From contig JAKSOX010000025.1 in assembly GCA_024405335.1 (NCBI GenBank), positions 1 through 15,923 of the forward strand: a stretch of DNA of 15,923 bases. Direction: 5' to 3'. Of the stretch, positions 1-8,100 are shown one piece after another. Position 1 is the first letter of the stretch; every line of letters starts with the position of its first letter. The stretch is from Kiritimatiellia bacterium. GTDB taxonomy: Bacteria; Verrucomicrobiota; Kiritimatiellia; RFP12; UBA1067. The notes below the pieces were generated by a model. The model saw only the letters and a program-made list of their open reading frames with translations. It made no database searches and had not been told where the DNA came from. The position numbers and the translations under genes are program-made.

Positions 1-39
1 GTACCTTGCCGAAAACGATCCAAAACTTCAAACAAGCGA

Positions 40-68
40 AGTATACCAAATTCCGCCGTCGAAAGCAA
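40..68 (-). promoter_or_regulatory. Candidate sigma-70-type promoter reading off the left edge
   Basis: On the minus strand a -35-like TTGCTT (63-68) is followed by exactly 17 bases and a -10 TATACT (40-45). The -10 is preceded by TGG, so it also carries an extended -10 TG. The surroundings are AT-rich compared with the coding DNA. Transcription would start near base 33 and run out of the window, so the gene served is not visible. A small dyad (ACTTC at 25-29, GAAGT at 38-42) overlaps the -10 and the expected start site and could be an operator, but it is only 5 bp long. The call rests on motif match and spacing only. Confidence 0.5.
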
Positions 69-82
69 CCCGGGTGAGTTGA

Positions 83-103
83 GCGGCAATTGCAAAACCT
101 CGG
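83..103 (+). repeat. Solo copy of the element end found at 2844-2864
   Basis: These 21 bases are identical to bases 2844-2864. They contain the 15-bp end GGCAATTGCAAAACC (85-99) of the inverted-repeat element described at 2846-2962. No inverted partner is found in the bases around this copy, so it is a lone end. It lies 45 bases beyond the sialidase stop codon, in non-coding DNA. A TTGAG just outside it (79-83) is also present just outside the right-hand end of the full element, read on the other strand, with a 2-base difference in distance. Confidence 0.7.
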
Positions 104-147
104 TTTCCCGGGAATCGTCCGTCCGGATTTCCACGTTCCCCGCGGCG

Positions 148-1365
148 TCATGGAGAACCTGGACAAGCTCGCGAGCCGGCGGCGCGTCCCTTGCTGACGA
201 GAAGATTCAGGCGTCCCCGGGGCGATACGATCCGCCGCGCCAGCACGTCTTCTTCGGTGAAACGGTGCAACCGGATTTCCGCCTTCTCGGAACGCTCGTG
301 GTCGTGCGAAACGTAGATGACGCCGTCGGGTCCCTGGCAAACGTCCGGATACGAGGACGCGCCCGCGAACAGCAGCAGCCCGCCAAGCCAGGTTTTGCCG
401 TCGTCCTCCGACAAATGCGCCATCAGCTTGTCGCGCCCCTGCCCGTCCTTGCCGCCGGCGGACGGCGCGCCCTGCTTGACGAAGAGCAGCCGTCCGCTTT
501 TGAGGCGCGTCACCTGGAACCGCGCGTTCGGGTTGTCCATCGACGCGAGCGCGAACGGTTTGGACCAGGTGCGACCCTCGTCCTTCGAATCCGCCGCCAT
601 CATCTTCCCGACGCCGTCCTCCTTGACGCGCGCGAAGACCCGGAGCGTGCCGTTCCTCAACTGCACGAGCTGCGACTCCTGCCAGTCCTTGCCCGGGAAA
701 AACGCCGTTCCGCGCTTGTCCCACGTCGCCCCGCCGTCGGACGAAACGTAGCACGTCGCGCCGCGCTCGCCGTCGAGTTCGGCGAACGCGCCTTTCGCCG
801 CGCCCCATTGCGCCCAGTTGAGGTAGCCGCTCAGCGCCCAACGGCCGTTCGCCAGCACGACGGGCTTGTTGAGCACGTGCCCATGCCCGAGGCGGCGCAT
901 CGGAGACCAGCGCGTGACAGGCGCGTCCGGATCGTCGCAGACGCTCTCCCAGAAGCCCGCGCGACCGTCGAAGTGTCCGGCCGACTGGTCGGTGTAGACA
1001 CGAAACTTCCCGTCGGGACCAAGCCAAAACGTGCCGATGATGTTGGTGCGGTCGGCCGCCTTGTCCGCGTGTCCGTCGATCACGAGCGCCACGTCGCTCC
1101 ACGTCTCGCCGCCGTCATCGGAATAGCTCGCGACCGTAAAGGCCCCCGCCCCGTCTTCGCCCGCGATCCAGCTCGCCCAAAGACGGCCCTTGGCGGTGAT
1201 CCCGAGCCCGTTGTTCATCGCGAAGGACAGCCGGTTCGTGGAATACTCCGCAATGCTCTCCGTCCGCACGACCGGCGGACAGTCCACGGCCGCATCGGCC
1301 CGGCATTCGCCAGCGCGGCAAACGGCGGCGACGGCGACAATCGGCAGCAACAGCATCTTACGCAA
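148..1365 (-). CDS. Secreted sialidase-family (BNR/Asp-box) protein
   Basis: A 405-residue exported beta-propeller protein of the exo-sialidase type, expected to cleave terminal sialic acid or a related sugar from glycans outside the cytoplasm. A Sec signal peptide covers about residues 1-22. Four Asp boxes (S-x-D-x-G-x-T-W type) lie at 82-89, 208-215, 260-267 and 319-326, spaced as blades of a propeller. The segment around E230 (WQESQLVQLRNGTL) resembles the conserved Glu region of sialidases, with R246 nearby as a possible carboxylate-binding arginine; catalytic roles are inferred. The chosen start is a TTG at 1365, which gives a basic n-region (MRKM) and overlaps the phosphoesterase gene by 8 bases. 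An ATG at 1356, one base after that gene's TAA, is the alternative. No clear Shine-Dalgarno is seen, so translation is probably coupled. The substrate could be a sugar other than sialic acid, as many Asp-box proteins are not true sialidases. Confidence 0.8.
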   Translation of the reverse strand: MRKMLLLPIVAVAAVCRAGECRADAAVDCPPVVRTESIAEYSTNRLSFAMNNGLGITAKGRLWASWIAGEDGAGAFTVASYSDDGGETWSDVALVIDGHADKAADRTNIIGTFWLGPDGKFRVYTDQSAGHFDGRAGFWESVCDDPDAPVTRWSPMRRLGHGHVLNKPVVLANGRWALSGYLNWAQWGAAKGAFAELDGERGATCYVSSDGGATWDKRGTAFFPGKDWQESQLVQLRNGTLRVFARVKEDGVGKMMAADSKDEGRTWSKPFALASMDNPNARFQVTRLKSGRLLFVKQGAPSAGGKDGQGRDKLMAHLSEDDGKTWLGGLLLFAGASSYPDVCQGPDGVIYVSHDHERSEKAEIRLHRFTEEDVLARRIVSPRGRLNLLVSKGRAAGSRACPGSP

Positions 1366-2794
1366 TCGCAGTCACGTCGGAGACGATGGCTGCGCCTTTC
1401 TTGCCGAAGCATTCGACCGGACGGACCACGAAGCGGTAACGTCCCTTGATCGGCAGGTCCTCGGCGGCGAATGTGAACGTTATCTCCTTCGCGAGCTTGG
1501 AGACGGGCAGATGGAAGTCGGGGGACATCATCCGCCGCTGCGCCTGCACGAGATCGACGTCGTCTTCATCGAGAACCGCCGTCACCTCGTACTCGTAGAC
1601 GCGCACCTTATTGCGGATCTGCGCCGCGGGGAACGTGAGCGTGACGCGCGTGAAGCCCTTCTCGCCCTTCTTCGGTGCCACCAGAACCGCGACCTTCGCG
1701 CCGTCGGCGAACTCCGGCGTCACGCGCTGCGCCGCGCGCTGCGCGTAGGAGTAGGTTCCGTTCGCCGCCGGCAGCGGCACGATCCAGTCGTCTCCGAGTG
1801 ACTGTCCGTAGACGAACTCGCGGCGTTCAATCGCCAGATGGTCGTCGTAGAAGGAAACCAGCATGCCCTGACGTCCGTCGCCGGTGCCGACCTGATCCAT
1901 GCGGTGCGTGCGGTTCTCGCCGCGGAAACCATAACCGTTGCCGTTGATGTTCTCCCGGAGCGAATAGTCGGTCGACGCGTACTTGAGCGAGGACGTGTTG
2001 ATCGAGGTGAAGGCCCCCTGCCATACGGTCCGCTCGTCGGTGAGCGTGTAGTGGCTGTGGCCGGAAAACGCCACGGCGTTCGCGAACGGCGACAGCGCCC
2101 GCGTCGAGCGGCCGTCGTCGTGCCCCCACGCCCACGAGCCGAAGCACGTGTCCTTAGGATGCTCATGCTGCGTGTAGACGAACGGCAGCTTCGGATCGAT
2201 CTCCTTGCCGTGAAGCTTCATGAAGTCTTCGATCGCGATGCCGTTGCCGCGCTCCTCCCAGTGCGCGCCGACGACGGGGACGCCCTTCACCGTCTTCATC
2301 CAGATCGGCTTGTACTCCTCGTGGAAAAGCTCGTCCCAGATCCGCGCGCGGTTGTCCCCGAAGCCGATCGCCTCGGCCTTCGCGCGCGCCGCGTCGTTCT
2401 TCAGCTCGCCCCCCCACGTCCAGCCGGTCACGCAGTGGTTGCCGTAGACGAAAAGCCGCTCGACGTGCCGTCCGTCCGGCGCGGTGTCGTTCGGGAACAC
2501 CTTGAACCATGCGTCCGCGAGCATCTTCGCCTGGGCGATGCGTCCCGTGTCCGCGAAATCGCCCGCGATCAGCACCGAGTCCGCCCCGCGGTCGCGGAAA
2601 TGTTCGAGCGCCTTGAGAAACGTCGCCTCGTCGCCCGGCCGGTTCAGGTGAATATCGCTCAAGACGCCCATCTTGAGCAGCGCGCGCGACGTCAGACACG
2701 GCGACCGCGTTGCGCATCCAGGTCCGAGCCAGCCCATTCCCGCCAGCACGCCAGCGCCAGCCACACCCTGTAGAAACTCCCTGCGTCCCTGCAT
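1358..2794 (-). CDS. Exported calcineurin-like metallophosphoesterase
   Basis: A 478-residue two-metal phosphoesterase. The full motif set is visible: D47-x-H49 (SDIHLN), GDFAD at 78-82, GNH at 118-120, a lone His at 210 or 212, and GHSH at 245-248. The N-terminus has a twin-arginine motif (RREFLQ, residues 4-9) and a hydrophobic stretch, so Tat export is likely. C27 follows GPG, which is a poor lipobox, so lipidation is doubtful. About residues 370-478 look like a beta-sandwich accessory domain. The start ATG has AAGGAA (2804-2809) nine bases upstream. The gene runs directly into the sialidase gene, which suggests joint action on a phosphorylated or phosphate-linked glycan outside the cytoplasm. 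That role is inferred; the family covers many phosphomonoesters and diesters. A lone -10-like TAAAAT at 2814-2819 has no -35 partner. Confidence 0.85.
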   Translation of the reverse strand: MQGRREFLQGVAGAGVLAGMGWLGPGCATRSPCLTSRALLKMGVLSDIHLNRPGDEATFLKALEHFRDRGADSVLIAGDFADTGRIAQAKMLADAWFKVFPNDTAPDGRHVERLFVYGNHCVTGWTWGGELKNDAARAKAEAIGFGDNRARIWDELFHEEYKPIWMKTVKGVPVVGAHWEERGNGIAIEDFMKLHGKEIDPKLPFVYTQHEHPKDTCFGSWAWGHDDGRSTRALSPFANAVAFSGHSHYTLTDERTVWQGAFTSINTSSLKYASTDYSLRENINGNGYGFRGENRTHRMDQVGTGDGRQGMLVSFYDDHLAIERREFVYGQSLGDDWIVPLPAANGTYSYAQRAAQRVTPEFADGAKVAVLVAPKKGEKGFTRVTLTFPAAQIRNKVRVYEYEVTAVLDEDDVDLVQAQRRMMSPDFHLPVSKLAKEITFTFAAEDLPIKGRYRFVVRPVECFGKKGAAIVSDVTAIA

Positions 2795-2845
2795 CTCTAC
2801 CGCTTCCTTTCTGATTTTACGAACTTCAATGACATATTCATTTGC

Positions 2846-2962
2846 GGCAATTGCAAAACCTCGGCGTTGCGGTCACGCGGAACACGTGACCCTGCCAATT
2901 ACGCCCGATTTGGCAGGGACGCGTGTCCCGAGCGTCCTCGCTGGCAGGGTTTTGCAATTGCC
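2846..2962. repeat. 117-bp element with perfect 15-bp inverted ends (MITE- or REP-like)
   Basis: The left end GGCAATTGCAAAACC (2846-2860) is matched exactly by its inverted copy at 2948-2962. The interior is highly structured. It has a 7-bp hairpin (2871-2877 with 2885-2891), a 9-bp hairpin CCCTGCCAA/TTGGCAGGG (2890-2898 with 2910-2918), and a 5-bp hairpin GGGAC/GTCCC (2916-2920 with 2925-2929) that competes with a 6-bp one, GGACGC/GCGTCC (2917-2922 with 2932-2937). A further TGGCAGGG lies at 2942-2949. No open frame of useful length and no clear target-site duplication are seen. It fills most of the 215-base gap between the 703-residue glycosidase-like gene and the phosphoesterase gene. It could be a non-autonomous mobile element, or an RNA structure that ends or processes the upstream transcript. 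Confidence 0.7.
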
Positions 2963-2986
2963 TCAAGCATGTATTGCGTCAAGGGG

Positions 2987-3005
2987 AAAAATGAAAAACT
3001 TTCAT
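2987..3005 (-). terminator. Weak intrinsic terminator-like hairpin after the 703-residue gene
   Basis: Four bases past the stop codon, the minus strand has ATGAAA, a 3-base loop GTT, then TTTCAT, followed at once by a T run (complement of 2987-2990). The layout is that of an intrinsic terminator, but the 6-bp stem has only one GC pair, so it would be weak. The structured 117-bp element just downstream may add to termination. Confidence 0.35.
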
Positions 3006-3009
3006 CGGC

Positions 3010-5121
3010 TCAACGGACGTTGAGCTTTTCGCCTGGCTCGAGAACCGGCGCGTCCATCAAGCGGAATTCGCCGGGGTCGAGCGTGACGAAATCCTTCTCG
3101 CCGAACCAGTGCAGCACGAACTTGCGTTCGTTGTCGTAGTCGAGGTTCAGCAGACAGATTTTGCCGGCGTCCGGGAAATAGGAGTAGACGATCCAATTGC
3201 AGTCCTCGTCCGGATTCACGAAGTCCGGTCCCGAGATGAACACGTTGCCGTGGGCGATGCGCGCGACGTACTTGTAGAGGTAACCCACCATGCCGACGTC
3301 GGCGACTTCGCTGGAACAGCCCACGTCCATGTTCGCCACGACGGGATAGTCCCACCAGTTCATCAGGAACACTTCGCCCTTGCCGCTCTTGCAGCGGAGG
3401 ATGAAGGGATCGAGTCCCTCGTCGCACACGGCCAGCGACTCGAAGTTCTCCTTCGGCGCGACGTATTCGAGCTTGCCGATCGGGATGCCCATGTAGCCGA
3501 AACGGCGGCGCGAAACGAATCCAAGGCAGTTCGGCTCGGTCGAGGTGCCGGTGGCCCAGTACTTGCGGTGGGTCTTGCCCGTCACCTTCACGCCGCACAG
3601 TTCGGTGAAGTCGCCCTTGTTCACGAGCTTGTCCGCCGAAGTGCGCACGTAGTTGCGCGCGTCGTCGGTGGAAAGGTGGCAAAGGCCGATCACCAGTTTG
3701 CCGCCGCCCTTCACGTAGTCGCACAGCGTCTTGTACTGCTTGGGCGAACACGTGTTCCAGCCGGAGAACATGATCGCCTTGTAGTTCTTGAGCAGATGTT
3801 CGGCCGTGACGTTGTCGCGCGCGAAGGAAACCACGTCGCCCTGGCCGTATGGCGTGGCGGCGAAATGGATGTTCTTGTTCGGCGCGAGCATCGGCGGCAT
3901 CGGCGTGAGCGAACGGCGGATCAGGTCCCAGCTCTGCTCGGGATGGCCGTGCATCCAGTTGGGATTCTTTTCCACGAGGTCGTAGGCCGAGGCGATGCAG
4001 TAGCCCGCAATGTAGCGGCTGTCGCCGAGGTCGTTGTTGCCCTTGGCGAACGCCCAAGTCGCCTCGGGCTGGCCCTTCGGGCACGGATTTTCGCGGCAGA
4101 ACGCCGTGAAGTCGCGGATGATCTTGCGGTATTTCGCCGCCACCGGCGAACGGTCGTCGATGTAGGCGAAACGCTTGCGCGCCTCGTCGATCACGGACTG
4201 CTCGAACTTCTTCTCGGTGCTGAGTCCGCCCTTCTCGCCCTTGAGCGCGTCGGGGATCGCGGTGTAGTCGAGTATCGGCATCATGGACATCGGCGAATCT
4301 TCGCACAGCGAACTCTGCAGCTGCCAGTTGCCGGATTCGTTGATGATGAGCTTCGCGCCCGTCATGTACTTCAGCTGGAACGCCGTGCGGAGCGTGTCCA
4401 TCTTGTGCGGGTTCTTGTGGGGAATCCAGCTGTACCACTCGTGCGCGAGGTGGCTGCCCCACATCTTGAGGCCGTATTGGCGGTAGAGCCCGCGACCGAG
4501 CGACGACGACAGCGTCAAATCGCCGAACGGATAGTCCTCCGTGCAGGGCACGTCCACGCCGCCCGCCACTTCCCAGTCGAGCGAGAAATTGGCGGACGTC
4601 GCCATGATCGTCTTCCAGCCGCGCCTCTTCAACATCGCGCAGTAGTCGGACACGTCCTTCACGTACTTGTCGGCGATATTCGAAAGCGTGGCGCCGTCGC
4701 CCCAGTCTTTGCCCAGCGCGAAATTGTAGCGCTCGCCGAAGTCGTAGCCGAGCCAGCGGTCGCCGGATTCCGCCACGAACTTGTGGATGCGGTTCGTGGG
4801 CATCCACCCCGCCAGACAGGTGACGTAGAGCCCGAGCCGCCTCGCGTGTTCGGCCTCCTGGTCGAGGATGCCGCCCCAGAGCTGAAGCGTGTTCCCGACG
4901 CCCTCGCGCGCGCACGTTTCCACCACGTTCGACGGCGTCGGCCGGCCCGCGCACCAATAGGTGAAGTACTTGCCGCCGCCCATCAGCCCGTTGTTGGCCG
5001 GGTAGACGCCGCTGCCGATGAACACGCCCTCGGGCGGCAACTTGATTTCCTCCGCCGCGCCAAACGCGGCGCCAGCGACCGCCGCGGCGACCGCGGCGAC
5101 CTTTCCGACAATGCCGTTCAT
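3010..5121 (-). CDS. Secreted GH42-like putative glycoside hydrolase
   Basis: A 703-residue secreted protein with a Sec signal peptide (about residues 1-22, cleavage after AFGA). Residues about 30-400 read like a clan GH-A TIM barrel, with repeated strand-end segments rich in Trp, Asp and Glu, such as HEWYSW (E228) and INESGNW (E262). Either could hold a catalytic acid, but this is not settled. Residues about 435-520, with a CDYVKGGGKL helix-strand segment, resemble the glutamine-amidotransferase-like domain found in GH42 beta-galactosidases, and a beta-rich C-terminus follows. The start ATG has GGAAGGA (5129-5135) seven bases upstream. It lies 49 bases after the 1398-residue gene and is probably co-transcribed with it. 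I do not recognise a characterised family member, so the substrate is unknown; a beta-galactosidase or another beta-glycosidase would fit. Confidence 0.7.
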   Translation of the reverse strand: MNGIVGKVAAVAAAVAGAAFGAAEEIKLPPEGVFIGSGVYPANNGLMGGGKYFTYWCAGRPTPSNVVETCAREGVGNTLQLWGGILDQEAEHARRLGLYVTCLAGWMPTNRIHKFVAESGDRWLGYDFGERYNFALGKDWGDGATLSNIADKYVKDVSDYCAMLKRRGWKTIMATSANFSLDWEVAGGVDVPCTEDYPFGDLTLSSSLGRGLYRQYGLKMWGSHLAHEWYSWIPHKNPHKMDTLRTAFQLKYMTGAKLIINESGNWQLQSSLCEDSPMSMMPILDYTAIPDALKGEKGGLSTEKKFEQSVIDEARKRFAYIDDRSPVAAKYRKIIRDFTAFCRENPCPKGQPEATWAFAKGNNDLGDSRYIAGYCIASAYDLVEKNPNWMHGHPEQSWDLIRRSLTPMPPMLAPNKNIHFAATPYGQGDVVSFARDNVTAEHLLKNYKAIMFSGWNTCSPKQYKTLCDYVKGGGKLVIGLCHLSTDDARNYVRTSADKLVNKGDFTELCGVKVTGKTHRKYWATGTSTEPNCLGFVSRRRFGYMGIPIGKLEYVAPKENFESLAVCDEGLDPFILRCKSGKGEVFLMNWWDYPVVANMDVGCSSEVADVGMVGYLYKYVARIAHGNVFISGPDFVNPDEDCNWIVYSYFPDAGKICLLNLDYDNERKFVLHWFGEKDFVTLDPGEFRLMDAPVLEPGEKLNVR

Positions 5122-5142
5122 GACTTCGTCCTTCCGTTGTGG

Positions 5143-5168
5143 CGCGACGCGCTCCGAAGCGCGGCGCG
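5143..5168 (-). other. Strong GC hairpin between two co-transcribed genes
   Basis: In the 49-base gap the arms CGCG/CGCG (5143-5146, 5165-5168) and CGCGCT/AGCGCG (5148-5153, 5158-5163) form a 10-bp stem with one internal mismatch and a 4-base loop. It begins three bases after the 1398-residue gene's stop and ends before the Shine-Dalgarno of the next gene. No T run follows on the minus strand, so it does not look like an intrinsic terminator. A role in mRNA processing or in protecting the upstream message is more likely (inference). Confidence 0.5.
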
Positions 5169-5170
5169 AA

Positions 5171-8100
5171 TCATTCTTCCGTGCCGCCGAGGTCGCGGAA
5201 ACGCAGCACGTTCGCCGCCGGCTTGAAGTCGGTGACGTCGAGCTTCGCGCGGTTCACGCCCACCGTGATCGAGCGCACTTTGATCGGGAACTTGATCGTC
5301 TTGTCGCCGGGCGTCGCCGCGGACCACTGTTCCTGCACGAGTCCGGGACTCACTTCCTTGATGAGACCGTTCTTCACGAGCGAGCAGCACACGTAGCTCC
5401 AGCCGTCGAAGTTGACCGCCAGGTTCCCCGGCCAGTCCATGATGTCGCAAATCCACCAGCTGCCGGTCGAGAGGTTGCGGAACACCTTGCCTTCCGCGTC
5501 CTCGATCTCGAAGCGTATCTGGCCCCAGTTGGAGTCGCCCTTGACCCACACGCCGATCACCGCGGGATTGCCGGGAATCGCCTTCGGCTCCTTGAAGCGC
5601 ATCGTCGTGAAGCGCGTGACGTAGCGGTCGACGAACTTGTTGACGGGCGGCGTCTTCGCCGGGTTGAGCTTGAGCTCGATGCATTTGCCCTTCTCCTCGT
5701 CCACCACTTCCCGCGCCTCGAACTCGTCGCTCGGCTGCAGGTAGGGGAGGAATTTGTGGTGCCGCGCGGTGTAGACCGGATCCGGCTTCACTTCGATTTC
5801 GGAGAGATCGTCGAGCGCGGACGCGACTTTCGCCGCCGCCGCGATCTTGTCCTCGCGCGGATACGAACGGCCGACGACCGAAACGCCCTCGAGCGGCTCC
5901 TTCGTGATGATGTAGCACGGCGACGTGCCGCCCTTCACGATCGATTCGCCGGCCGGGAGGTTCTCTTCGTCGCCGAGCATCCGCACCACCGTGCCGCCGC
6001 CGAAGCCGAGGAAACCGAAGAGGGACCAGGCCGCCTTGACCTTGAAGTCCGCCGCGCCCTTCGAACTCCAGAGGGCCGTGGCGTAAAGCCCGTCGCAGCG
6101 CTTGAATTCAAGCGCGTACACCGTGGTCGAGCCCGTGTCGAACTGGCGCGTCATCTTGACGCCGTCCATCGCCTTCGTGATCACCGAATAGGCCACGTAG
6201 GACGGTTTCGGATAGACCCACGGCGCGCGGTAGGTGAAGCCCGCTCCGCCCCAGAGGCCGTCGTAGTAGCCCGTGGAGCAGTCGAAGAACACGCCCGGCC
6301 CGATCAGGAAGTAGTCGTGCGCCAGCGCGATCAGGATGTCGCGCATGTACCATTCGGCCTGTTTGAGTTCGCCGAGGTCGCGGCTCGTGCGGTAGATGAA
6401 CTCCCACGCGCCGTTCGCCTTGATGCGCTTGCCCGAAATCGCCTCCGCCGTGTCGAGCGGGATCTGCTGGCCCTGGAAGCCGCAGTCGATGAGACGCTCG
6501 GGAACGATCGTCTGCGCCGGCGTCTCGATGCCCACGCAGTCGTACACCTCGGGCTTCGCGCCCGCGCGCATCGGCCCCTTCACCGCGCCAGTCGAGTGCG
6601 TGGAGTTGCCCGGCTGCAGCTTGATGCCCGGGAAGTTCTCGTGCAGCACGTCCGCGAGCGTGTTGAGCCAAAGCGCGTCGTACGCCGCGCCGCCGTAGGC
6701 CAGCCCTTCCGGAACCGGCAGCCCCAGGAGTTCTTCGGGGATGCCCGAACCCGGCGCGCTCTCGTGCCAGTACAGCATGTGCAACTGCGTGATGTCGGAG
6801 TTCTTCGCCTTCAGCACCATGTTGCTGATCGTCATGAGCATGTAGAGCTTGACGTCCTTCGTCTTCTCCTTCTTCGCGTTTTTCTTCTTCGTGACGGGAT
6901 CTGGCTCGTCCGTCCCCGGCACCACGTACTCCCACTCCTTGTCGGGGTTGAAGTAGGCCTTGCCGTTGTCGTCCAGCTTGATCGCGCCCCACGGACGGTG
7001 CGGCCCGTACAGAACGCCGCCCGGCGCGATGTCGTATTTGTCCAGCTCCGAGCGTTCGGCGGGCGAGTACCACGTCGACTTGCGGATGCCCGCCTTCTGC
7101 ATGAGCGGCCCGCCGACGTGGTTGTGTGCAATGGAGCCGTGGTTCCAGCCGAACCACCACACGCAGTAGGGCGATTCCTTGCGGGACGCCTTGCGCCCGA
7201 CCTCCGGCGTGATGCCGGCGGTGGCGTGGTGCGTGAAGAGCAGTTTGCCGTCCGCGTCGGCGAAGTTCCAGTCGAGCGTGTAGAAACCCTGCTTGAACCC
7301 GTCCAGCGACGCGACGACGTCGTTCGTGACGTTCGCCCCGTCGGCCGACCACTGCGCCGCGCCTTCGCGCACGACGTTGCCGCCGAAGTCCTTCGCGACC
7401 CACGTCACCGAGCCCTTGCCCGCCTTCGTGGAAACGAGGCGCATCGTCGTCTCGCGCTTCGTTTCGTCGGCCGACCACACGTTGCCCGGCGCCTTGGGGT
7501 CCTGCACCGCGAACGCGGCGTAGGGCGCCTTCTCGAGCGTCACGCCGAACACGTTGAACGCGCTGTCGGAATTGGGATCGGGCTTCGCGGAGTAGTCGAG
7601 CTGCTGCGTCGTGGTCCACTTCCTGCCGATGAACTCGAAGTCGATCGGACCGGCGGGACGGATTTCGCCCCCAAAGTTGTGGCCCGCCGCGAAGTCCATC
7701 ACGTCGCCGAGCTTGAGCGGCACCGCCATGTAGTAGACCGGCAGCGTCTTGCCCTTCACCACGACTTCGCCGACCTTCTTGCAGGTGTCGGGCACGCCCT
7801 TCGTGAAGTCGACCACCGCGTCGCCGCAGCGGTTGGCGCCAGAGTTCGAGAACATGCCGAGGCGCACCGTGAGGATCTTGTCCTTCTTCGCGTCGGGATC
7901 GAGCGCGAACACGACGTGCGCGGTGTGGTAGAACGCCGCGGGCAGCCGGAAATGGATTCCCGCCGGATAGCCCCAGGCCGGCGAACGCGAAAGGTACTGC
8001 TCGACCTCGAGCGCCCAGTTGGCCTTGCCGTATTTGCAAATCGCCACGTCGGCGGAATCCATCGGCTTCACGATGCGGATCGGCGCGCCTTCGATCGTCT

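Noticed and set aside
79..1449. A 456-codon plus-strand frame over the sialidase gene
   Set aside because: Arg-rich shadow with no motif. The minus strand has four Asp boxes and a signal peptide in the same DNA.
2814..2842. Promoter for the phosphoesterase gene in the 117-bp element flank
   Set aside because: A -10-like TAAAAT is present, but no hexamer resembling TTGACA occurs at 15-19 bases upstream.
2838..2970. Target-site duplication around the 117-bp element
   Set aside because: The bases directly outside the two ends (ending TTTGC on the left, starting TCAAGC on the right) do not match, so no insertion footprint can be claimed.
3109..5226. A 705-codon plus-strand frame opposite the GH42-like gene
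   Set aside because: Same kind of composition shadow: low complexity, no recognisable motif, and the minus-strand gene has a signal peptide and ribosome-binding site.
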